From: Certhia americana | Lineage: Eukaryota; Chordata; Aves; Passeriformes; Certhiidae | Assembly: GCA_018697195.1 (NCBI GenBank) | Contig: CM031878.1 | Span: 3,354,063-3,418,062 of the forward strand | Length of the DNA: 64,000 bases | Direction of reading: 5' to 3' | Shown here: positions 1 through 12,169 of the stretch, piece after piece | Position numbering within the stretch: position 1 is the stretch's first letter | Layout: the number at the start of each line of letters is the position of its first letter | Translations under genes and position numbers: made by a program | Notes under the pieces: generated by a model | What the model was told of the DNA's origin: nothing | Seen by the model: the letters and a program-made list of their open reading frames with translations, nothing else | Database searches by the model: none

Positions 1-42
1 TCAACTACAGGTAGAAATATGCAGCCTTATGAGGATTAGTGG

Positions 43-43
<1 letters not shown>

Positions 44-89
<46 letters not shown>

Positions 90-110
90 CTTTTCTTTTC
101 TTTTCTTTCT
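44..110. repeat. T46 homopolymer followed by (TTTTC)n
   Basis: An uninterrupted run of T from 44 to 89 is followed by about four TTTTC units ending near 110. The flanks are unique. Confidence 0.95.
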
Positions 111-3100
111 GCATTTAATTATACTGGAAAAAGAAAAGGAAAAAGTTATGCTACCTCCTTTCAACTTTTAGAAAAGTTTTGTTTTGTCTCTATCTAAACT
201 TGATGCTTGTTCTCAAGCATCGTATCTCCTAAGAAGAATGATGATTTGGTTTCAAAAGAGTTTTTACCACACTTTTCAGTGAAGTCTTAGTCATAATACA
301 CAAGAGAGCACTTGAGACTGATGTCAAGCTGCAAAGTGCTGTAAGCATGACAAATCTTCACTTTAATTTTCAGAATTGATTTCCTTTTGAGGGGGTGTGA
401 TTTCCTTCTGTCTTTTCCCCTTGGCATTTACTGACTTGGGAATGTTTTGTATTTTCCCTTAACTGAGTAGAAATCTGTATCCAGTACTATTCCTGAATGA
501 TTTTTAAGGGGTCTCTTTTACAGCAAGAAACAATTACAGAAGATATTAGTGTGACAGATGCACAGCTTATTTTATAAGGGAACCAGACGAAATATAAAAT
601 TTAAACTACTGAAAAATCTGTAAAACCTTAGGCTTTGTTTCTATCTATACCTGAACATTCACAAAACCCAGGACAGCTTGGGTTTTAGTTCTGCTTACTA
701 TACAGAGACATGAAAAAGGTGGAATCTGCAGTAAGGCTTGAACTTAAAAATTAACAAAGAGATTTAATTTCTTCTTAGTCCTTTTTCTTTTATGTATAAT
801 ATGCATACAAATTTCCAAAGATTTTGGTATATTTATTGGTAATTAAATTTATTAGTATATATATTAGTATATATTATTATGCTGAGGTTCCTGGTGAAAA
901 GAACAAAACAGAAAGGTTTCTTTTGAAATCAAAAATAGGCTTGTTTATGTTTGACCTTGGAGTCCTTGACTTTGTACTGAGCAATCATGCCAAGGGGAAA
1001 AACCTGAGAAATGAATGTCAACATCAAAAAATTGAAATAGGAATGACTAGCTGAGTTAACAACAGAACACCAAGTCTATGTCCTCATTTCAGTTTGCACA
1101 GCGTACTTAATGCCTCTGAAAATGGATCACTGCAAACAGGACACTAAAGCATTTTGCCTGTTTAGTCTAAATTATCAGAAGTAATAATGTGTCATAATAA
1201 GAAATTGCACAGGTAAACTCATTCTTATCCTGAATGTCTTAACTATGCCCCAGCATGTACCAGAATATGTAGGTACATGATTTTGACTCAAAAGTGTCAG
1301 TCCTAAAAACTGAGAACTTTGTCCCTTTGGAAGTGATTCAGTGAGTGAAATTAGGAACCCAGGGCCTCCTGTCAGTCAGGGAAAGCATTTAGCATCCCTG
1401 GGGAGTGATCCTGGGAGAACTCATGCTCCAGAACATCACTTACTGTGAGTAAATTAAACAGGGATGTGTGACCTAATTCCTTCTTGGTTTGCCATAAATG
1501 GCTATAAATGAGCATACAAGGTTCTGAGCACTTCCTAGAGTGAACACCCCACTTAAACAGAGCTCATTCTTTGTAAAATGTCGTGCAGAGGAGTCATACA
1601 GTGGTACACTAGTTGATTTATGAAATTTCTAACTCAAGGAGACAGGTCGTCTGTGCTCGGCATTAGGTTCCATGTGAAAACTTGTCCTTTTAGCTATCAG
1701 TTCCACTTAGTTGTATGGACCCTCTAATAATAAATAATAGGTACAAAAGGTAGATAATTAGATAACTAATGGTAGAACTATCTTCTAGCACCAGAAGCAG
1801 CCTGTAGTCCATTAATGGCATTGAATTGTTTACCATTTTTTGCAAGGACAGTTTATATAGTGGACTGCAGCTGCAAAGCCAGCTAAATTCAGAAGCCTAA
1901 CCCACAAATTTAACTTCACTCTAGTCTTCCATTGTCTGCTCAGCCTGAAGGAATCCTGGACTAGTTCTGTTCCTCCTATAAAGGCGACTATCCTCCTAAT
2001 AATGATGTAGAACAGTTCTAGCAGATTGGTGCAAAGATGAGAAAATCAGAGTCACATGGGATGGGGGCTGCAGTGAGAACTTTGTTCTGGTGTAAAAGTC
2101 TGGGGTCTGAGGGCAGATAATGGATTTAATGACTGTGTTTAGTCATTAACACTCCTTGCTCTCAACTTGGAGACTTTGAATGTGATGTATAGTTTTGTAT
2201 TGTGTCATTTATTAATGTAGTAGCTATCTAATGCAGAAGGCTGGAAAAGACCTGGGAACAGAGACTCAGTTCTGTTCAGTGTCTTGTCCAAACTATAGTG
2301 TGGAATCCTTTCTGTTTGATATCTTCAGTGCTCAGCTGCCCTACTGCTTGCACATCCACTTTCCAGGGTATGGGGTATGTTGTGACCTGACTCACTCTGT
2401 CTTGTAGCTTGGTAGCTAATAAACTCTCCTGGGGTGCTGTGGGGTGATAATTCAGAGATTTTCAAATTCTGAGTAAGTCTCAAAGCAAAATCCTATCCTT
2501 AAATTGCCTATTAGTCTGCCATTTTGAAGCTCATTTGGATGAACTTTTTCCTGCAGTAGGGGAAATGCTTTGAATGATATATAAAGCCCTTGGGTAAAAG
2601 ATACATCATAAATAAATGATAATGGTCAACATGAAAGTCTATTCACAGGAAGTATTGTCAATCAACATGAACAACTATTGAGAGAGATTTCAGGCTGAGA
2701 CTTTTAAAAGAGCATAAGAAACCTATTTCCCTTCAATTTTCTGTAAGAGCTGAGGATATATGCATGTAAACTAAACTGTTTTAAAAAATCCTAGCCTAAA
2801 ATCTCAATAGAGTAAAAAATACAGGATTTGATGCTGCATCCTGCTGGTCATAGAAATGGTCCAATGTTATTATGTGTATTCCTTTTTTATCAGACCTTCC
2901 TGAATCTTAATATCTCTGGAGAACTGATTCTGTCAGGAGGATTCTGATTCTGACCGACTGTTGCCATGGTATTGGGTTATTCTGAGTTGTGATCAAGAAA
3001 AGCAAACAAACTTAAGAAAGAAACTGGCTTTAAAACATATTCTCAAGCTACAGTGCCTGGGACTAGTTTTTGAAAACTAAATCTTGGTGTTTTTTGTACA

Positions 3101-3805
3101 ATGTGGCAGTTATTAAAAGTTTCTAAAAAAACCCATACCAGCAACAACAAACATTGCTGTAACAATAAACACATAGGTAAAGTGAGAAAAATGCAGGAGG
3201 AGAAAATGGGGCCAATTCTTGCACTGTTTGAAATTGTTCATTCTCATTTAATGACGTTATCCCACACTGAAGTGAAACCTCCATCTTTTCTGAGACCCTT
3301 TGAAAAAGAACATTTTACAGATCAGATCTCTGTTTTGTTAGGCACTGTTCCAAAGCAGGTGGCAACCAATGAATGTCTTTTTGATATTATTGAGCTTTTT
3401 TATTGAGGGCATAATAAGGAATTTGTACCTGTTTCTGATTCTTAGGTAGTAATACAATTTCTTTTACACCTGTTAATAGTCATTCAGTTGCAAGTCATCT
3501 CTACATACAGGCAGCACTGAAGAAGTTTCTATCAATATATGAGACAGTATTTTCTGTATGCAGGCACTTGCATAATAATTTTATATTCCTGTAGGACAGA
3601 GCTCCCTTGATGAGAAACAGAAAAAAAAAAATAAGACCTAAGAGAAATCCTTATTATTAGGATTGATGAACCCAGACAAATGCACATATTTCAGCAACCA
3701 GTGTTTACAAGGGTAAAACAAGCAACGTGAATTTATGCAGGGAACTGGGGAAGTTTTCTGCAAGTTTGTTACTGACAGATGGATAATTTTGTTTGTCAAA
3801 TTACT

Positions 3806-3829
3806 GAGTGTGTTCTTCCTGTTCTGCAG
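3806..3829 (+). other. Splice acceptor of the RIT2 exon
   Basis: A pyrimidine-rich run (TGTGTTCTTCCTGTTCTGCAG) ends in CAG directly before the GCA codon of the exon. A possible branch-point adenine lies in TTACTGAG about 24-28 bases upstream of the AG. The tract is strong by vertebrate standards. Confidence 0.88.
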
Positions 3830-4021
3830 GCAGAATTCACAGCCATGAGGGACCAGTATATGCGAGGTGGAGAGGGCTTCATTATCTGCTATTCCATCAC
3901 AGACCGACAATCCTTTCAAGAAGCAGCTGAGTTTAAGGAACTCATTTATCGTGTCCGGCACACCTATGACATCCCCGTGGTGCTGGTGGGAAACAAAATA
4001 GACCTTGAGGAGTTCAGACAG
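3830..4021 (+). CDS. RIT2: RIT2 (Rin) internal exon, Ras-like GTPase, partial
   Basis: Seen: a 192-bp, 64-codon open exon, [17 protein letters not shown] through [10 protein letters not shown], bounded by a pyrimidine-rich acceptor ending CAG (3829) and a GTAAGT donor (4022). Both ends are phase 0. It begins just after where the G3 motif DTAGQ would end in the preceding exon. It covers switch II, helix alpha-2, beta-4 and beta-5, and it carries the G4 guanine-specificity motif NKID (exon residues 55-58). Known: Rit-family GTPases are Ras relatives without a C-terminal CAAX lipidation box. RIT2 is neuron-enriched, sits at the plasma membrane through a basic C terminus, and binds calmodulin. 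RIT2 rather than RIT1 is inferred from MRGGEGF, the QSFQEAA segment and NKIDLE, where RIT1 typically has MRAGEGF, SFHEV and NKSDL. The exon should correspond to roughly residues 79-142 of the ~217-residue protein. The upstream exons and the terminal exon (G5 and C-terminal tail) lie outside the window. All motif residues are intact, so the gene looks functional. Confidence 0.93.
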
Positions 4022-4027
4022 GTAAGT
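4022..4027 (+). other. Splice donor of the RIT2 exon
   Basis: CAG|GTAAGT follows the last glutamine codon. This is the vertebrate U1 consensus with no mismatch. Reading frame 0 stays open for a further 46 codons into the intron before a stop near 4160. Confidence 0.9.
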
Positions 4028-7000
4028 CACTTCTCCACTGGCTTTGGCTTGGTTTTCCTTGGCTGCCTCAGGGATTTCTGTAGCATATGTTGTACATTGC
4101 TACTGAGAATTATTAGCACAAGAAGAGGCTTAATCAAAGATTTACAAATTACAAATTTGTAATGAATTAAAGCCTTTTGTGGTGTTTTTCATTCATAAGT
4201 TGTGGAACTTGAAGTAGCCTTGACAAACCACGTCTAAACTTTCTCTGTTTTCACTTGAAAAAGTTGGATTATTGTTGTCAAAATATTTATGTATATTCAT
4301 ATATATGTATATGTATTCAACATAGAAAGAGCTTCAATCAGGATCTTTGTGAAAAAAAAAAGCCCTTGGGTTTCGTTCATATTGCCAGCCATTAAACAGA
4401 GGTTTTTTTCTTTCCCTAAATTTACTAGATTTTGTTAAAGGTTTTTCAACCTCAGACTTAATTAAAAAAAAAGAAAAATAAAAAATAAAGTATAGATCTG
4501 AGACTACATTTGCCTAAAGATTCAGTGACTGTGTTATCAGGTAAAATGGGGACATGCAAGATTTAAATTCACTTTGATTTGTATACAAGATTTCAGGTAC
4601 CACCAGCCATATAGCAATAGATTTTTTCAACTACAAGGTCAAAATCTCTGGCTCTCTTAATGTCTTTAATAATCTTTGCTCACTCTTTTCCTTTTGTTCC
4701 CTCTCTAGTTCTTCCTTACTGTTTGTACTGCTTAGCCAGAGAGAGATCACATTAGAATGGCTTGGTTGTCACCTGATACAGAACAGAAAATATGCCTAAA
4801 TCTGCAACTAGAACTGCTTTCAAATATCTAACTTCTGTGCAGGCATATGTAGCACTTAAATAAATGGTGTTTTTTTAGTTCATTAGCATCTGTGCTCACA
4901 CAATCCTAGCTACTCTTTTCCACTTATCCTGTCACTCTTCTCTCCATTGCATCGTCTTCTTTTTTCTACCTGAAGAAAATCCAAGGCAGCATTGAGACTG
5001 AAATTAGTCTTCAAATATCCGATTACATGTATTTAAAACTTCACATCTGTTTTCCAGATCATTGCCTTCCTCCCCAAATCAGGCTGTGACAAAACCCTAA
5101 TGGTGGCAATCCAGCTGTAGTTTAGCAGGGGTTTCTAATGTGAGTGCCATGTACTTTTACACCAGAAGGGGTTGGATGTGGGTTTGGGGAAGGATGTGGA
5201 TTCAGTTGCTTTGCTGAGAGAACTGGACATTTACTTGTTCCCAAAACAGGATACAATTGAGTACTTACAGTTACCCCTAGATGAGTTTTCAGCAGTACTT
5301 TATTTCCTAGTTACATTCTTTCACCAATCTCTTTCTGATCTTACCTTTTGTTAAACTTTTATATTTTAATCACTTTAAACATATATAAAAATGTAAGCAT
5401 GGTTTAAATACTTTTACATGTTCCTTGATGATGTTGTCTGGTCTCACGGACAGGAAAATTACTGCCCATTAATGTCTGGATTGGATTTCACCTACAGCAT
5501 TTTAGATTAAGTGGCATGGGGAGGCTCTTGCGAATAATATTAGAAATTAAGCCTGTGAAATGTAATAAACACACTAAAAACTGTTCTGTGAAGTCACTAC
5601 TGATGATCCTGAGGGAATATGTGAACAAAAGAATTCCAAATTGTGGTCCTACTTTTGAAAAGTTTTCAATGAAACAGAATTTAGGTCTTTGGAATGTTTT
5701 CCTCCATAAGCCCTCTACAAATGCCACCACATTTGGCAATGTCAGAAGGGTTTTCTCAAATATTCTGCAATCCAGATTTTGACCTTTAAGTCAAACACTA
5801 GTAAGGTAGTGCAAAGTACATCTTCTCCTTTAAATAAAGCCTTTGAGTATGACTATGTGTCCATAAACAAGTAGTACTAACCAACAGGAGAGAAAAGCAA
5901 CTTTTTATTCAGTCCATATTTTGGAATACTGTTTTTAAACTTTGACTATCTTTACTCCATGGCTGTTTTCTGCATAATTAGTTGGTGCTGAGGTGTACAG
6001 GCTGTGCTCCCAGAATTTATCTTCACTTAAATTTCATCCATTTCAGATTCCACTCCAAAATTCAAAACAAATCATGGTCAAGTGGGGGTGATGAGCAGAT
6101 ACTGCTCAGAGTTCCTTCCTGACCTAAACTGAAGCCCCAGTGTGTGGGAGGACACTTGTGTGCCCAGCTTTAAACACATAATAATGCCCTTCAGTGCGTC
6201 ATTATTTCAGAGCTGGGACATCAGGCTGTGCTGTATGTTTAACAAACACTGAAATAAGTTTTATCTATGCTCACTTGTAATGATAAGCAATGTCTAAGTA
6301 ACCGGACAAGCTCTGGGAAGGTAGATTGAAAGGGATCTTTTCAAGGTCATGCACTGTGGTTACAGCTGCATTAAAAGCATTTGGATGGTCGAGAGTGACA
6401 GCCAACTAATGCTGGAGTGACAGGCAGCAATGAGCTGGTGATGTAAAGCATTAACATATCAATGAACAAACAGGGAGGTACACAAGCACACCAAATTCAA
6501 AAAGCTGAAAAATAGTAGGTGTCAGAATGCAATCAGCCAGATTGGAATTTGTCTAGGGCACCAGGGCTAATATTGTTGCTTTGTTTAATGATATTTTTCT
6601 CCTGTGAATTTCATTAAAACAACTGTAATGTTGTTCATGTTATTTCAGGACATAACATTAAGTCCAACATTCCCAGGCATCATTTCCATTTAATGACAAT
6701 TCTGCAACAATCAGACAAGCCATAGTGGCTTGGCCAGACAAAGCTGTTGTTTGAAATGTGAATCCCTACACAGTACAGTTAATGATGTATGCTGCTTTCC
6801 TCAAATCTATCAACAGGACTACAAGAACAAAACTAATCTGCAATTTAAATTGTGACTTAAGAAAAATACTGTTGAAAAACAAAACCAATTAAATTATATT
6901 TTTATTTTATGATGTCTTCAGTGAAATTATAGTTTTTATGTTTGCCTGTGATTTTTAATGTCCTAAGAAATGGTTTGTCTGTACTCCTTCTTAAAACAAG

Positions 7001-7171
7001 TTTTAGTTATATTCACCTGCCTAAAGAATAAAGATTTTCAATTTTCTCTGAACAACATGGGGCAAATTGTGCAAAAACTGGGTGGAAAACAGAATAAATC
7101 ATTATTCTGGTGTATATGTGGTGGAAAGGCACCCTCCATCACCCACTGAACAAACACGAATTGCTAAGGCA
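4022..7171 (+). other. Start of the large RIT2 downstream intron
   Basis: Unique AT-rich intron with short A-runs (around 4353, 4463 and 4484). No repeat family was recognised. The 6040-6720 part is less AT-rich, shows no decay or repeat signature, and may be conserved non-coding DNA; see findings. The overlapping ORFs on both strands at 5488-5782 are chance. Confidence 0.7.
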
Positions 7172-7302
7172 TTCACATAATCATGGAATGGTTTGTATTG
7201 GAAGGGGCTTTAAAGGCCATCTCATTCCAACCCCTCTGCCATCGGCAGGAACACCTTCCACAGGACCTTCAACTGCTCCAAGTCCTATCCAACCTGCCCT
7301 GC
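7172..7302 (-). mobile_element. CR1 LINE 3' fragment
   Basis: Read on the minus strand this is the CR1 3' end. On the plus strand it shows AATCATGGAATGG, then GGAAGGGGCTTTAAAGG and CATCTCATTCCAACCCC, the reverse complement of the typical tail in which the last ~130 bases end in CAGAATCAT-like repeats. It is 5'-truncated, as most CR1 copies are, and moderately diverged. Confidence 0.9.
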
Positions 7303-8278
7303 AATATTTATCTGTCCATTCCCTGATTTTTCAGCCATTGCTCTAAGAAACATATAAGTGTTATATACATTATATTCCATAGCTATTTGATAGAAAAAAA
7401 TGCATAACTAAATGATCAGGTAAGATTTTAATTTCAGTGTTTTCTCAAAGCAAAGTCATTAGAACAGTAAATGTATGCTTGTAAGTAATTATTATCAGAT
7501 TTTCAGAGGCATGTAGGACCAGCTGTTTAAAAATGTTGATACTTTGACTTTAGGTTGTCACTTTGCTGCAGATGAACGCCTGATTCTTAATTGTTTAAAA
7601 CATGTCTAACAGATAAATATCTAATTGGAACATATTCATCTTTAAAAAAATACATTAAAACCTATTCAAGTTCACACCATACTAATGTTAAACTTCAGCT
7701 TTATATAAAAATATTTAATAGTTAGGACCTGTGGCATTTCTGAAAGATTGTTTAGAAAATATGCAAAAGCCTTTACCTACTAATTGTTCCAAAATATTAA
7801 TTACATTGAGCAATTATGAGGGGAACTAACTACTCAAGCTTCTTTGAATAATGTCCTGTAAGTCTGAGCTGTAAAACATTGTTTCTATAAGCTTTTTAGA
7901 ACTTTCAATGTGGATGTTAGAACCCCTCTGGAAATTCTTGCCATGTAGAAATATCACAGACTTCATGGAGCAGTTTTTCCTGTATGTGTTTTTTGGACCC
8001 AGAGTAATCAGCTGTGGGCTCAATTGAGTCCATGGATAATATGCTGATGTCCTTTTAGTCTGATTTGAGGAGGGCAGCTCATGTTTCTTGCAGCTCCCAG
8101 CCTCTCTGGGAATCCTGTCAGCAAAGCTGTTGATTTTGCCAGTAGTCTTGCTCCTGAAAAGAATTATGCAGTTTATCCTTCCACCCATGGGTTGACTTAC
8201 TGGCTTCAAGAAAAAATTTGAGAGGAGCAGTGCTTTGAAAGCATTTCCCTCTACAACCGTCTCCTTTAGTAGGAAATT
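7303..8278 (+). other. Intron, no recognised content
   Basis: AT-rich unique sequence. The long minus-strand ORF at 7826-8410 (194 codons) includes a translation of the A/C-rich tract (F/W/C-rich run) and is not a credible protein. Confidence 0.7.
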
Positions 8279-8348
8279 AAAAAAAAACCAAACAAAACAA
8301 AAAAAAAAACACCACCAAAAAAACCCCCCAAAAAACCCCAGAAAACAA
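8279..8348. repeat. A/C-rich low-complexity tract
   Basis: About 70 bases made almost only of A and C (runs of A broken by CC, ACC and CCCCC). It lies about 70 bases upstream of the start of a CR1 copy. Confidence 0.9.
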
Positions 8349-8418
8349 CTCAATGTGAAATCTGCCTTTTCCATCCAGAACTGCAGTGGTAGGATGAGGA
8401 GTGTGTTCAAAATGAAAA

Positions 8419-8653
8419 AGTAGGTTTAGCTCAGATGTTGGGGAGAAATTCTTTACTGTGAGGGTGGGCACGCCTTGGGACAGGGTGTCCAGAGCAGCTG
8501 GGGCTGCCCCTGGATCCCTGGCAGTGTCCAAGGACAGGCTGGACAGGGATTGGAGCAGTCTGGGACAGTGGGAGGTGTCCCTGCCCATGGCAGGAGGTGG
8601 TCTTTATGGTCTCCTTCCAACCCAAACCATTTTGTGGTCCTGTGATTCTGTGA
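8419..8653 (+). mobile_element. CR1 LINE 3' fragment
   Basis: Starts in the region equivalent to GGTTTAGATTAGATATTGGG, continues through GGAGAAATTCTT and CAGTGTCCAAGGACAGGCTG, and ends in CCTGTGATTCTGTGA, the characteristic CR1 tail. It covers the end of the 3' region only, with no RT sequence. It is well preserved, so a relatively young copy. Confidence 0.95.
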
Positions 8654-9969
8654 TTTAACACGGAGCAATATATTACTCAGAAAGCAAATTTATTACAGAG
8701 CTTCCACTGTATTTTTGTTTTACCCCTGAGGTTTTATTATACCAGAAAAAAATTTTCAAACCAGGATTACACGAAGTTTCTATGATCAGGACCAGCTGAA
8801 TATTCTCACCTCAATGAGATTTTACTCTCTATTTTGCTCAAGATAACCCGACTGGTTATCAGACAATGTGAGTGTCAACTTTTAGATTTTCATTTTGACA
8901 GTTGTTCTATTTTCATGCTTCTCAAACCTTGAAATATCAGTTGAGTCTGTGACAGATAAAAGTTTTTGTTTAGTTTTTTTCTGTTTTGCTTTATTTTCTT
9001 AAAAATTTGTTTTGTTTTGGTTTCTTTTGTGTGAGTAACTTTTGGTGTATATACATCAAAAATTGTCAGTCTGTACCTTCTGGTGCCTGGTTGAGATACT
9101 GAAAATACTTCAAGAATATGATATTATATTTTACTTTTATTTTTCAGTGCATGACTATGAAACACTTTACTAGATGCTCCGGTACTCATATTATGAATCA
9201 TGAAACTGTAGTATTATGAATTTCTTACCTTAACAACAGGCTGAATTCTGTTGCTTTTGGGATTAAAACTGCTTTGAAATTCATAACTGTACTTTAACAC
9301 CAGTGGCTGCACTTTCTCTTGAAAATATTAAATGCAAGGTAGGTAGAAGTGTCTATACTGAAGAAAGACTCTTGTTTCCCATTATTCAGACCAATGCCCT
9401 ACACAAAGAATAAAAGGTTTCAATTTTCCTTCTGAACTTGAACTGCAAGTCAAGGGAGATGCATTTTTTGCTGCTAATTGACAAAGACTAGTATACATTT
9501 GTGTTAATTACAGACATTGTAAATGGTGAGATTAAATGACTTGGCCAGACTCTCTATAAAATCCAGGCAGAAAACCAGGATTTATCACATGTCATAGAAG
9601 TGTCTCATAAAATGAGATGTATCTGCTTGGGAAGAAGTCTGTCTTGCTGCTGACAGCAGAGGGAGGCTCAAACAGCCATCTTTTCCTTTTTGTGGTAGTG
9701 TTTTGGTGAGATGAAAACTTATGAAATTGTTTCTGACATCTTTTCAGTTTAGAATTCAAACTTAGTGATTCATTCTCTTATTGCTGCTGCTAACTACAGA
9801 CTGTACTTCTGAACCATGTGCTCATCTTTTCTTTAATTTTTGAATAAACAAAATCCTAGACAACGACTACAAAATCATAATGGAAATTTAATGGAAAAAA
9901 ATCCAGAGGAGAATACAGCACAGAAGAGCAAATACTTCAAAACTATATCCTGTCCAGAAAATGGGAGTT
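8654..9969 (+). other. Intron, no recognised content
   Basis: AT-rich unique sequence with T-rich stretches around 8970-9030. No gene or repeat recognised. Confidence 0.7.
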
Positions 9970-10389
9970 ACAGAAGAGTCTGAATCAAAAGTCTGATGAG
10001 CAGCAGCTGAGGGAGCTGGGAAAGGGGCTCAGGCTGGAGCAAAGGAGGCTGAGGGGGGCCCTTGTGGCTCTGCACAACTCCCTGCCAGGAGGGGACAGCC
10101 AGGGGGGTCGGGCTGTGCTCCCAGGGAACAGGGACAGGAGCAGAGGGAACAGCCTCAGGATGGGCCAGGGCAGGTTCAGGGTGGGCATCAGGGAAGGATT
10201 TCTTTGTGGAAAGGGCTGTCCAGCCCTGGCACAGCTGCCCAGGGCAGTGGTGGAGTCCCCATCCCTGGAGGGATTTAAAAACTATGTGGATGTGACACCT
10301 GGTACACAGGTCAGTGGTGGCCTTGCCAGTGCTGGGGGAATAGTTGGACTCAATGGCCTTAGAGGGTTTTTCCAGCCTCAGTGATTCTA
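9970..10389 (+). mobile_element. CR1 LINE 3' fragment, young GC-rich subfamily
   Basis: Begins in the segment equivalent to 'GGTCTGGAGCACAAGTCTGATGAG', followed by CTGAGGGAGCTGGGAAAGG, CTGCACAACTCCCTGCCAGG and CTGCCCAGGGCAGTGGTGGA, and ends CCTCAGTGATTCTAGAG. About 120 bases (10005-10127) are almost identical to part of the CR1 at 53.7-54.8 kb. The ORFs on both strands here are translations of this repeat. Confidence 0.95.
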
Positions 10390-10914
10390 GAGCTCTATTC
10401 ACTTGAATTTTAAATTAATTCTTTCATCCATTTTTTATTCCATTTGATTGTTCATTTGACAAGGATATTCATGTATCTCTGTTTTCCATCAATGTCTAAA
10501 GAAAAGGATTTTAACCTTTATAAGGAGTTGCCATCATCGGTTACATGTACTTACCTACATATTTCCTTCTCACATGATATCACATCATATTCTTTGTTTG
10601 ATCTTCAAAGTCTGTACTATATAAGCCATTTTTGCCATTTTGATGGAGCTGTGACAGATGTCTGAATATTTGGAATTAAATCTACTGAAGTTTTCATGGT
10701 GTTTTATTACTCTAGGAAACTGTCAGACCTTTGAATAGTCACTTTTATGCATTATCAAAATGCATATCTGGATTCTGTCATGTTCTTCCACAACTCTGAC
10801 TTCTATTTACTTCTAATTGATTTTGATTTTTCAATATTTCTTTAACACTGGTCATTGTCCTAAAAAGTCTTTCTCATACAGTTTTTAAAAAAGAATCTTT
10901 ATAGTATTTCCCAA
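10390..10914 (+). other. Intron, no recognised content
   Basis: AT-rich unique sequence. The 73-codon ORF at 10444 has no recognisable family. Confidence 0.65.
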
Positions 10915-10916
10915 CA

Positions 10917-10948
<32 letters not shown>

Positions 10949-10950
10949 AA

Positions 10951-10994
<44 letters not shown>

Positions 10995-11065
10995 AAATAT
11001 AGAGAAACATAGAAAAAGTAAAAGAAAAGGGAAAAAAAAAAAGAAAAAGAGAAAGAAAAAATGTG
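10915..11065. repeat. (GAAA)n microsatellite and extended purine tract
   Basis: About 20 AAAG/GAAA units with one single-base phase slip (10915-10996), continuing as a mostly purine stretch to about 11065. The repeated S/F/L-rich minus-strand ORFs here are its translation. Confidence 0.95.
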
Positions 11066-12169
11066 GGGGTTTTACATGCCAAAGCAATTGTAGTAGGAAA
11101 TTTGGCAGCCGTAGTCTTCTGGAAGAAAATTTTATCATTGTCAACAGTCTTTAGCAATTTCATTTATACAAAGTTTACTTTCTTGCCATGACAATGCTTT
11201 CATTTTTCCACAACTTCCCCCAAACCACAGCTTCACATTACCCAAGCTGCAGTAAATGCCATCAGACACACAGACAATGGTAATGAAACTGTTGGCTCAT
11301 TTCTCAATTTATAATTGTGTTAACCTCTAGTGAACCACCCAGTAAGTCCTATAATTCCTTCAACACGGGGCAGAAGACATTTGAAGGGGACTAAGATGCA
11401 GATAACAAGCTGCTTTGTAGGAGAAGAAACAACAGCAAAACAATAGCTGCACTGCAGATAATAAAATGTTTATAATGTAAAACCTGGCTATTCAGAGATA
11501 AAAACAAAGACAGCTAATTGCTTGTAGCTGAAGCAGGAGAAAGCAGGATGTGTAGCCAGGGGTATACACAGGGGAGGGTGCTGCAAGGTCACTTCACTGC
11601 TAGGGATATTAAACAGCAGAACAATTTATATTGTTTTGAAAGGCTTTTTATCTCTACCTGCTTTAACTTCACCATTCCCTTCAGAGATTTCTGTTCTTCC
11701 CATGTGCTGAATCCTTACTTGGCATGACCATGTGTGACTTCAGTGGGAGAACACCTCAGAGGAGAGGTGTGAAGGTACAAAGGGGCTGTTCCACTTCTTG
11801 TCTTATGGAGGTAGCTCCTCAAAGTGGGCTTGGGCTGAGATTTGTCTGCTTCACCTGCAAATTAACACAGACTGACTCTTGTGAAGGTTTCCATATGACA
11901 ATCATGCTAGCAGGATCTTCCTTTTTAACTAAAGCACAGAAGTCATGCTATAAAACCTCTACATAAAACTCCTGCAGGGTTGGAGGAATGAAGGGCTTGG
12001 TTGCAGGTGAGTTCAGGAGGCTGCAGCTTTCCTTAGAATCCCTCAGAGGGAAAGATGTTGGTTCCACAATGACCACACAGAGAGGTAAACGTTGCAAGGA
12101 AAACAAAATGGCATCATTTGTTGTGTGGCTAATGTTTAGTCAGGAGCCCAGATACCTGTGCTGGATATT
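11066..12169 (+). other. Intron, no recognised content
   Basis: Slightly less AT-rich than the surroundings. Three short plus-strand ORFs (11518-12182) in different frames have no recognisable domain and do not join into a gene. Confidence 0.6.

Larger units (their letters stand above)
1..3829 (+). other. 3' part of the RIT2 intron upstream of the exon
   Basis: AT-rich unique DNA upstream of the exon. Apart from the T-tract at its start I see no gene or recognisable repeat. The 76- and 101-codon ORFs at 824-1054 and 3101-3406 have no family resemblance, are composed of typical intron sequence, and are taken as chance. Confidence 0.75.

Noticed and set aside
3830..4021. Assignment to RIT1 instead of RIT2
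   Set aside because: Residues at MRGGEGF, the [12 protein letters not shown] segment and NKIDLEEF match the RIT2 pattern. Other Ras members lack this extended similarity.
7826..8410. 194-codon minus-strand ORF
   Set aside because: Includes a phenylalanine/tryptophan/cysteine run that is the translation of the A/C-rich tract. The rest has no domain.
9968..10402. Proline/serine-rich ORFs of 67-144 codons
   Set aside because: Antisense and sense shadows of the CR1 fragment.
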